From Bacillota bacterium (GTDB lineage: Bacteria > Bacillota > Clostridia > Peptostreptococcales > Anaerovoracaceae): a DNA stretch of 11,030 nt. Within the stretch, counting starts at the first letter, position 1; every line of letters starts with the position of its first letter. Below, piece after piece: positions 1 to 6,166 of the stretch. Both the position numbers and the translations under genes were made by a program. The notes below the pieces were generated by a model, which did no database searches, was not told where the DNA came from, and saw nothing but the letters and a program-made list of their open reading frames with translations. Where the stretch lies: the NCBI GenBank assembly GCA_029266295.1, contig JAQSXD010000080.1:1-11030 (forward strand), written 5' to 3'.

Positions 1-2
1 CT

Positions 3-557
3 TCAGCTGACCCGCTTCTTCAAGGAGGCTTTCTTGATCTTTACCGTCCTATTGATTTTTCCGTCCTGATTCCGGAAGTCAGCTTTAGAGGCAGTATGGC
101 TGCGGAGCCTTTCGGCATCTTGGTTACACCGCTTTTTGCAGTGATTACTATGGTGCTGCTCGTCCTGGCTGCTCTCATTCTTTTGAGACTTTTCGGCGGA
201 ACCTATCAGGAAAGAAAATACGGAACCTGGGACTGCGGTTTTAAGGAATTAAATCCTCGTATGCAGTACAGCGGAACTGCCTTTTCCAAACCCGTCAAGA
301 TTGTATTTAAGATCTTTTTCCGCTCCTCAAAGGATCTGAAGCGAAGCGGAGATGATTTTTATCATCCTAAGTCCATGGAATATACCATAATAACAGAGTC
401 ACCCTTTGAAAAATATTTCTACGTGCCTCTTCTTTCCTGGATTACAGGCTGGTCAAGAAGGCTGAAATTTATGATACAGACGGGCAGTGTTCACACCTAT
501 TTGCTTTACATTTTCGTAGCAGTACTGGTTCTCATGCTGTATAACAGAATGGTTTAG
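3..557 (+). CDS. hyfB: HyfB/HycC-like antiporter-type membrane subunit, C-terminal part (5' end outside window)
   Basis: The frame is open from the first full codon of the window, so only the last 184 residues are seen; full HyfB/HycC proteins are roughly 600-670 residues. The fragment has a hydrophobic helix after the EPFGILVTPLF segment, then the soluble stretch TWDCGFKELNPRMQYSGTAF that is characteristic of HyfB/HycC rather than of NuoL, then a last transmembrane helix (HTYLLYIFVAVLVLMLY). By family knowledge this is one of the Mrp-antiporter-like proton- or sodium-translocating subunits in the membrane arm of a group 4 hydrogenase-type complex. The first internal ATG (96) is not the real start, because conserved sequence precedes it. 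The stop is TAG, followed 12 bases later by hyfC in the same reading frame, with GAG GGG ATT TCT between. This matters because the window also encodes an amber-reading tRNA-Pyl. Confidence 0.88.
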   Translation, partial: SADPLLQGGFLDLYRPIDFSVLIPEVSFRGSMAAEPFGILVTPLFAVITMVLLVLAALILLRLFGGTYQERKYGTWDCGFKELNPRMQYSGTAFSKPVKIVFKIFFRSSKDLKRSGDDFYHPKSMEYTIITESPFEKYFYVPLLSWITGWSRRLKFMIQTGSVHTYLLYIFVAVLVLMLYNRMV

Positions 558-569
558 GAGGGGATTTCT

Positions 570-1643
570 ATGTCAGTTTTTACACCGGACTTGATTTCAG
601 GTCTTATCTCAAACTTCATACAGTTTATCCTGCTCCTGCTCCTTGCGCCCCTTTCGGGAGGCATCATCAAAAAGGTGAAGGCGCTGTCACAAAAGCGCAA
701 AGGCGCTCCGGTGCTTCAGATGTACTTTGACCTTTGGAAGTTGATTCGCAAGGAATCCGTGGTTTCGGATACTGCTTCGTGGATTTTTAAAGTCACACCT
801 TACATTGTTTTTTCCGCATCTGCAACAGCGGCTTTGCTGGTACCTGTTACCACCCTGCTCCCATCCGCAGTTTCCGGGGATATCCTGCTGCTGATCTATT
901 TACTGGCCCTTGGCAGGTTTTTCATGTGCCTATCGGCCCTTGACACCGGAAGCACCTTTGGCGGAATGGGCGCGAGCCGTGAGTCAATGATTTCTGCATT
1001 GATCGAACCTTCGATGCTCGTATCGGTCTTTACGGTGGGCTTGATCTCAGGATCCACAGCCATCGACGAAATGATGGCTGCCATGAGAACGATCGGAAAT
1101 CCGCTGCTTCATCCTGTCTACATTCTTTGCTTTTTCGCCATGATCATCATTATTCTGGCGGAAACTTCCAGGATTCCGGTGGATGATCCTTCCACTCACT
1201 TAGAACTCACCATGGTACACGAAGCCATGCTCCTTGAGTATTCCGGCCGTCAGCTGGCACTGATGGAATACGGCGCAGCCATCAAGCAGCTTATTTTTCT
1301 GACGCTGCTGGTGAATCTCTTTCTCCCCACGGATCAGCTGATTGCTCTGGCAGGAATTTCCGGAGCCAGTGCTGCGGTCGATGCGGTTGGGGTTGCCGGA
1401 ATTACAGCCGGAGCTGGGGCTGCTGGAGCTGTAACTGGTACTGCTGCCAGCGCTGTATCGGCAGCAGCTGTTATAGTAGCCTTAGTTCTATATATCTTGA
1501 AAATAATCCTCGCATCTCTCGTCATCGCGGTTACGGAGATCAGCACGGTAAAATTTCGTTTTTTCAGCATACCCAATCTTGCAGCACTGTCCTTCATTCT
1601 TGCATTTTTGGGCTTCCTGCAATATTTTGTACTGGGGAGGTAG
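570..1643 (+). CDS. hyfC: HyfC/HycD-like (NuoH-type) membrane anchor subunit with Ala/Gly-rich insertion
   Basis: This is a 357-residue polytopic protein of the NuoH/HycD family, which connects the catalytic module to the ion-pumping membrane arm. The start is set by AGGAGGGG six bases upstream of ATG. The family signature is clear: ETSRIPVDDPSTHLE begins at E198, followed by MVHEAMLLEYSGRQLALMEYG, the acidic-rich cytoplasmic region expected near the active-site channel. The N-terminus shows the usual LAPLSGGIIKKVKA and RKGAPVLQMYFDLWKL stretches. E. coli HycD and HyfC are about 307-315 residues; the excess here is an Ala/Gly/Val-rich, low-complexity segment at about residues 261-301, just before the penultimate helix. 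The next gene begins 3 bases after the stop. The stop is TAG and the following frame (TTC then ATG of hyfE) stays open. Confidence 0.93.
   Translation: MSVFTPDLISGLISNFIQFILLLLLAPLSGGIIKKVKALSQKRKGAPVLQMYFDLWKLIRKESVVSDTASWIFKVTPYIVFSASATAALLVPVTTLLPSAVSGDILLLIYLLALGRFFMCLSALDTGSTFGGMGASRESMISALIEPSMLVSVFTVGLISGSTAIDEMMAAMRTIGNPLLHPVYILCFFAMIIIILAETSRIPVDDPSTHLELTMVHEAMLLEYSGRQLALMEYGAAIKQLIFLTLLVNLFLPTDQLIALAGISGASAAVDAVGVAGITAGAGAAGAVTGTAASAVSAAAVIVALVLYILKIILASLVIAVTEISTVKFRFFSIPNLAALSFILAFLGFLQYFVLGR
1350..1480 (+). repeat. Ala/Gly-rich low-complexity insertion within hyfC
   Basis: A GC-rich stretch of GCN and GGN codons encodes about 40 residues dominated by Ala, Gly, Val, Ser and Thr, for example GITAGAGAAGAVTGTAAS. 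It lies between two hydrophobic helices where shorter HycD/HyfC proteins have a brief loop. It keeps the frame and is probably a small-residue helix pair or an expanded loop. I see no exact tandem unit, only biased composition. Confidence 0.6.
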
Positions 1644-1646
1644 TTC

Positions 1647-2306
1647 ATGATGGATTCTTATTTTGACATTTTATCGGCACTCATCCTCTTGTCATCCTTT
1701 TTATTGATGTCTCACAAGAGGATCAAGTCCTACATCAAAACCTTCCGCATTCAATCGTCACTCATCGCCCTTACCGCCGGCATCATGGGCATGGACAGCC
1801 TGATTCGGGAAGGCAGCTTCGATATCCTGATCGTATGTGTGATCATCGTGCTGCTCAAGGTAATCTATATTCCCCGTCTGCTGCATCGCACCTACGGAAC
1901 CGTGGAATATAAGGTGGAAAAGGACTTTTATCTGAATATCCCGCTGCTGATTCTGATCTGCTGCGGACTGGTGGTCTTCGCTTACTTCTCCGTATCCAAC
2001 ATCGGAAGCTTGGACGGAGCTCATCTGAACCTCCAGGTGGTCAATTCTTTGTCCGTGATTCTGATCGGCTTCTTCTTTATGATCAGCCGAAAGAAAGCCA
2101 TCGGTCAGATGATCGGTTTTCTGGTCATTGAAAATGGGATCTTTGTCACTGCTTTCTTCTCCACCCACGGAATGCCCTTTGTCGTAGATATCGGGATCTT
2201 CATCGATATGATTACGGCAATTCTCATCATGGGCGTAATGGTGACCAGAATTAATGAGAAATTCGAATCAATCAACCTAGATAAGCTGAAAAACCTGAAA
2301 GGATAG
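1647..2306 (+). CDS. hyfE: HyfE-like membrane subunit (NuoK-type C-terminal half)
   Basis: This 219-residue protein is almost entirely hydrophobic and close in length to E. coli HyfE (about 216). GGGGAGG ends six bases before the first ATG of the ATG ATG pair, so 1647 is taken as start; the second ATG (1650) is possible. The C-terminal region (IGQMIGFLVIENGIFVTAF, then VDIGIFIDMITAILIMG) carries the NuoK/MrpC-like membrane Glu in ENGIF. HyfE-type subunits occur in hydrogenase-4 and its relatives but not in hydrogenase-3, which places this operon with the Hyf-like architecture. No separate hyfD lies before it. The stop is TAG. Readthrough would add 19 codons before TAA and would not enter hyfF, which is in another frame. 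Confidence 0.9.
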   Translation: MMDSYFDILSALILLSSFLLMSHKRIKSYIKTFRIQSSLIALTAGIMGMDSLIREGSFDILIVCVIIVLLKVIYIPRLLHRTYGTVEYKVEKDFYLNIPLLILICCGLVVFAYFSVSNIGSLDGAHLNLQVVNSLSVILIGFFFMISRKKAIGQMIGFLVIENGIFVTAFFSTHGMPFVVDIGIFIDMITAILIMGVMVTRINEKFESINLDKLKNLKG

Positions 2307-2311
2307 ATATT

Positions 2312-3790
2312 ATGGGATTGTTCTTATGGCTCACGCCTCTTTTGGCTGCATTGCTGTCTATTATAATCAAAAAGACAAAGCTCCTCCACGCGGTCAGCAT
2401 CCTCAGTGCCACCACCCTACTGTTTCTGGCAGGATACGCTACAGTAGCTGTGACGGCGAACGGTACGCTGCAATACCCGTGGTTTTGGAATCTATTTTAT
2501 ATCGATGCGCTCAGCGTGATTCTGCTGGATATCGTGGCAGTGATCAGTCTTTTCGTTTCGGTTCATGCCGTTGGTTATCTAAACGGAGAATTGAGGCAAG
2601 GGACTCTGCGGGAAAGCAAGATTCGTCTGTTCTACCTTCTGATGCACACCTTCCTGTTCACCATGGTTCTTGCTCTGACGGTAAATAATCTGGGCATCCT
2701 ATGGATTGCTATTGAGGGAACGACGCTGGCATCAACCTTTCTGGTTGGCTTTCATAATGACAAACACACCCTGGAAGCCGCATGGAAGTACGTGATTATC
2801 TGTTCCGTGGGAATTGCGGTGGCACTCGTGGGGATTATATTCCTGCACCTCTCTTCGGTGGATCTGATCGATCCTAACCGTGCGCTGCAGTGGACTGTCC
2901 TCTATCAGAATGCTGAACATTTAAACAGCCCTGTTCTCAGACTCTCGTTCCTCTTTATCCTGATTGGATTTGGAACGAAAGCGGGACTGGCCCCCATGCA
3001 TACCTGGCTGCCAGACGCACACAGCCAGGCGCCGTCACCCATCAGTGCCCTGCTTTCCGGCGTTCTTCTCAACAGTGCACTTTATTCGGTGATACGGGTG
3101 CTGTCCATTGTCAATAAAAATTTGGGAGACAGTCATTTTACCGGCAGAATCATGATCGGCTTCGGCGTCCTTTCCATTGCTGTTGCGGCACTGTTTATCC
3201 TGACACAGCGGGATTACAAGCGACTTCTGGCTTACTCCAGTATCGAGCATATGGGTGTGATTACTCTGGCAATGGGAATCTTTACGCCCATATCCATTTT
3301 CGCGGGACTATACCACATGATCAACCATTCCCTTACAAAATCAATGCTGTTTCTGGCATCGGGAAATATCCTGCAAAAATACGGAACACGAAATATCACC
3401 GGGGTTCGTGGCCTGGCAAAAGTACTGCCCGTCTCGGGCACCGCCTTTTTTCTAGGACTTTTCGCCATCTCCGGTGCACCGCCCTTCAGTATCTTTGCCA
3501 GTGAAATCAGCGTATTTCTCTCCGCTTTCGCTGAAGGACGCCCGTTACTTGGGGCTGTCGTCATCTTGCTCCTAGCCGCTGTTTTTGCGGGAATCGCCGC
3601 TGCACTCTTCCGCATCTTTTTCGGAGAGGCACCGGATTCCTGTAAGCCAGGTGAGACGAATCTTCCCGGAGCCATCGTTCTGATCCTGATGCTAATCTTG
3701 ATTTCTGTATCGGGGCTGTATCTTCCCGCTCCCGTAAAAGAACTGCTCACTTCTGCTCAAGAGATTATCGCCTGGAACGGAACAATATGA
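2312..3790 (+). CDS. hyfF: HyfF-like Mrp-antiporter-type proton-pumping membrane subunit
   Basis: This 492-residue polytopic protein belongs to the NuoL/M/N-MrpD antiporter family, with AAAGGA upstream of ATG. Residues expected for ion translocation are visible: Glu135 in AIEGTTLAS (TM5 glutamate), Lys223 in GFGTKAGLAPMHTWLPDAH (TM7 lysine and the following signature), the QRDYKRLLAYSSIEHMG segment, and Lys343 in NHSLTKSMLF. The pumping machinery therefore looks intact even though the catalytic subunit lacks nickel ligands. E. coli HyfF is about 526 residues, so this one is slightly short at the C-terminus, which ends in a lone helix and a short tail. The stop TGA overlaps the ATG of hyfG (ATGA), suggesting translational coupling. 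HyfE plus HyfF with HyfB gives a two-antiporter complex, simpler than hydrogenase-4, which also has HyfD. Confidence 0.92.
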   Translation: MGLFLWLTPLLAALLSIIIKKTKLLHAVSILSATTLLFLAGYATVAVTANGTLQYPWFWNLFYIDALSVILLDIVAVISLFVSVHAVGYLNGELRQGTLRESKIRLFYLLMHTFLFTMVLALTVNNLGILWIAIEGTTLASTFLVGFHNDKHTLEAAWKYVIICSVGIAVALVGIIFLHLSSVDLIDPNRALQWTVLYQNAEHLNSPVLRLSFLFILIGFGTKAGLAPMHTWLPDAHSQAPSPISALLSGVLLNSALYSVIRVLSIVNKNLGDSHFTGRIMIGFGVLSIAVAALFILTQRDYKRLLAYSSIEHMGVITLAMGIFTPISIFAGLYHMINHSLTKSMLFLASGNILQKYGTRNITGVRGLAKVLPVSGTAFFLGLFAISGAPPFSIFASEISVFLSAFAEGRPLLGAVVILLLAAVFAGIAAALFRIFFGEAPDSCKPGETNLPGAIVLILMLILISVSGLYLPAPVKELLTSAQEIIAWNGTI

Positions 3791-5427
3791 GGTTTATGAT
3801 GAACAAACAAGAAAGCAATTCTAACAAAATAAAACCAAATGAATCGCACGCCGGAATAACCGCCCTCCAAGAAGAAGTTCATGCCCGGTTCCCGGAACTT
3901 GCAAAGTCTGAAATTCATGGCAATACCCTCTATCTGGAAGCAAATGCCGCTTCGTATCAGACGATCTGCAAAGATCTGAACGGGCAGTTCGCCTTTCCGC
4001 TGGTATCCATGTTTGCGTCGGATGATCGAGCAAGAACAGGCTGTTTCAATATCCATACAGTGTTTGCCAATCGACAGTCAGGCATTCTGATCAGTGTCGC
4101 CCTGCCGATTGACCCATCAACCTGTGCCTTTCCGTCCTTATGTGATCTGATCCCTGCAGCGGCACTGTATGAGCGGGAAATCCATGATCTTTTCGGGCTT
4201 CGCCCGATGGGTCATCCCAATCCAAAACGGCTGGTGTTTCATGGCAACTGGCCGAAAAACCAATATCCGCTGCGCAAAGAGTTTCCCGCGGATCAGCGGC
4301 CCGACTTTACTGATGAAAAGATCGAATTCACTAGGATAGACGGAGAGGGCGTCTATGAAATACCGGTAGGCCCCGTCCATGCTGGAATCATCGAGCCCGG
4401 TCATTTCCGATTCAGTCTGGCTGGAGAACCCATTCTCAACCTGGAAGCACAGCTTTATTTTGTCCATAAGGGGATCGAAAAGCTCATCGAGGGGAAAACC
4501 ATCGAACACGGTTTCTATCTTTCCGAGAGAATCTCAGGGGATGAGACCTTCACCAATTCCCTCACCTACTGTCAGGCGGTGGAGAAAATTGCAGGGATTC
4601 AGGTTCCTGCCAGAGCTTCTTATACCAGAGTCTTATTTGCGGAACTGGAACGGGTTACCAGTCACTTGGGCGACCTTGCAGGAATCTGTCAGGATGTGGC
4701 TTACGGATTTGCTTCCTATCAGTTTAAGATGCTTCGAGGTTGGAGCTACCGAATCGCCGATGAATTGTGCGGAATGCGCTTTTTAAGAAGTGTGAATACA
4801 CCCGGCGGAATTCGGAGGGATTTTATCCATGGGAAGGGAAAAAATCTCACAAGGCTTCTGACCGAGCTTAAGAAGGAGCTGACTGAAACAGAAGCAATCG
4901 TAATGCATAACAGCCTCTTTATCGACCGGATAGAAAATACAGGAATTCTGAAAAATAAGATCGCGGTGGATCTCAATGCCACAGGACCTGGCGGAAGAGC
5001 TTCCGGTGTTGACTTTGATGTCAGAAAGGCCTTCCCCTATGAGGTTTACGCTGCGCTTTCTTTTGAGGTTCCTGTTCAAAGCGACGGGGATGTAAGCAGC
5101 AGAATGAAGGTAAAGCTGGCGGAATGCTTTCAGTCGATATCATTAATGCAGCAGGTACTGGAGCGGATTCCACAGGGCATTGTCAAAGAGGAAATCGGAA
5201 TTCTTAAGCCTTACCACAGCGCCTACGGTCTGACAGAAGCCCCCAGAGGAGAAAACATCCATTATATTATGACCGGGGAGAACAATACCATCCTGCGGTA
5301 CAAGGTCAGGACACCATCCTTCTGCAGCTGGCCTGCCCTCTGTCATGCAGTTTCCGGCAATATTGTTCCTGATTTCCCATTGATCAACAAAAGCTTTAAT
5401 CTGTCTTATGCGGGAAATGATCTGTAA
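3787..5427 (+). CDS. hyfG: HyfG/HycE-like large subunit (NuoC-NuoD fusion) lacking all Ni-binding cysteines; Ehr-type
   Basis: This 546-residue protein has a NuoC-like N-terminal domain (about residues 15-175, with YEREIHDLFGLRPMGHPN and YPLRKEF) and a NuoD/hydrogenase large-subunit domain (about 190-546, with GPVHAGIIEPGHFRF and ELERVTSHLGDLAG). In [NiFe] hydrogenases such as HycE, ERxCGxC...H and a terminal DPCxxC bind the metal. Here the first motif reads ERISGDETFTN, with Ser250, Glu253 and Asn257 in the ligand positions. The second reads SFNLSYAGNDL, with Ser540 and Gly543 in place of the cysteines, and the protein ends at residue 546, so the protease-cleaved tail of true hydrogenases is absent. 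Such loss is known for energy-converting hydrogenase-related (Ehr) complexes and for complex I. H2 chemistry is therefore unlikely; the substrate is unknown. The start overlaps hyfF by 4 bases; ATGs at 3796 or 3799 are alternatives. Confidence 0.92.
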   Translation: MRFMMNKQESNSNKIKPNESHAGITALQEEVHARFPELAKSEIHGNTLYLEANAASYQTICKDLNGQFAFPLVSMFASDDRARTGCFNIHTVFANRQSGILISVALPIDPSTCAFPSLCDLIPAAALYEREIHDLFGLRPMGHPNPKRLVFHGNWPKNQYPLRKEFPADQRPDFTDEKIEFTRIDGEGVYEIPVGPVHAGIIEPGHFRFSLAGEPILNLEAQLYFVHKGIEKLIEGKTIEHGFYLSERISGDETFTNSLTYCQAVEKIAGIQVPARASYTRVLFAELERVTSHLGDLAGICQDVAYGFASYQFKMLRGWSYRIADELCGMRFLRSVNTPGGIRRDFIHGKGKNLTRLLTELKKELTETEAIVMHNSLFIDRIENTGILKNKIAVDLNATGPGGRASGVDFDVRKAFPYEVYAALSFEVPVQSDGDVSSRMKVKLAECFQSISLMQQVLERIPQGIVKEEIGILKPYHSAYGLTEAPRGENIHYIMTGENNTILRYKVRTPSFCSWPALCHAVSGNIVPDFPLINKSFNLSYAGNDL

Positions 5428-5431
5428 GGAG
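5426..5431 (+). promoter_or_regulatory. Ribosome binding site deciding the start of the ferredoxin-small subunit fusion
   Basis: AAGGAG lies six bases before the ATG at 5438 and overlaps the TAA stop of hyfG. This favours 5438 over the upstream in-frame ATG at 5408, which lies inside hyfG and has no comparable site. Confidence 0.75.
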
Positions 5432-5437
5432 TATACT

Positions 5438-6166
5438 ATGTTTCAAGTCATCAAGAAAATAATCCAATATCCCCGGGTGACACAGGATTATCCTGCCAAG
5501 CCCTTTGATACCAGCCTCACCAGCGGAAAACCGATGATCCATTCGGAAAAATGCACAGCCTGCGGCACATGCGTCACCCGCTGTCCTTCCGGTGCCATCG
5601 CGGAAAACGCCGAAACCAATACCCTGGAAATCAATTATAATGCCTGTATCTTTTGTGTGCTTTGCTCAGAGGTCTGTCCTCATGGTGCAGTGGAAATCAC
5701 CGGAGAATTTGAGCTTGCCCAGATGTCTTATGAAGAGCTGGGGACTCAATTAAAGAAAAAGATAGAGAAACGATTCGGCAGAAGCCTTCAGATCAGAGAG
5801 GTTGATTCCGGCTCCTGCAACGGATGTGATTATGAGATCAATGCTTTGAATAACCCTTTTAATGATATTGAACGATTTGGGATTCATTTTGTCGCATCCC
5901 CAAGGCATGCAGACATGCTGCTGGTCACGGGAACTGCGGCACGAAATATGGAGCTTGCGCTTCTGAAAACCTATGAAGCAACACCAAACCCAAAGCTCGT
6001 GGCTGCCGTAGGTGCCTGCGCCTGCAGCGGTGGCATCTTCCAGGATTCTTATGCCACACAAAACGGAATTGATTCCGTCCTGCCCGTAGACGTCTATATT
6101 CCCGGCTGTCCGCCCCGGCCTCAGGCGATTCTTTACGGTATATTAAAGGCGATCGACCGATTGTAA
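5438..6166 (+). CDS. hyfI: Fusion of HyfH-like 2x[4Fe-4S] ferredoxin and HyfI/NuoB-like small subunit
   Basis: The product is 242 residues. Residues 39-80 hold two classical [4Fe-4S] motifs: CTACGTCVTRC (Cys39, 42, 45, 49) and CIFCVLCSEVC (Cys70, 73, 76, 80). After a charged linker comes a NuoB/HycG domain from about residue 115, with SGSCNGCD (Cys127, Cys130), GACACSGG (Cys194) and PGCPPRP (Cys224). These are the four expected ligands of the proximal (N2-like) cluster, and HycG-type segments such as ERFGIHF and SPRHADMLLVTG are well kept. In E. coli the two domains are separate proteins of about 180 and 255 residues; here they are one compact polypeptide, giving an uninterrupted iron-sulfur wire from a soluble donor (probably ferredoxin) to the modified active-site cavity. 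It is the last gene of the operon; its 3' end overlaps the convergent gene by 24 bp, with no visible terminator. Confidence 0.92.
   Translation: MFQVIKKIIQYPRVTQDYPAKPFDTSLTSGKPMIHSEKCTACGTCVTRCPSGAIAENAETNTLEINYNACIFCVLCSEVCPHGAVEITGEFELAQMSYEELGTQLKKKIEKRFGRSLQIREVDSGSCNGCDYEINALNNPFNDIERFGIHFVASPRHADMLLVTGTAARNMELALLKTYEATPNPKLVAAVGACACSGGIFQDSYATQNGIDSVLPVDVYIPGCPPRPQAILYGILKAIDRL

Noticed and set aside
3232..3750. Open frame of 172 codons on the - strand
   Set aside because: It is a shadow of hyfF, which has clear family motifs on the other strand.
4379..4786. Open frame of 135 codons on the + strand inside hyfG
   Set aside because: It lies in another frame within a conserved NuoD-like domain and has no start signal.
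4534..5424. Calling the complex a functional [NiFe] hydrogenase or formate hydrogenlyase
   Set aside because: Both CxxC metal motifs are missing from the large subunit and no maturation tail is present.
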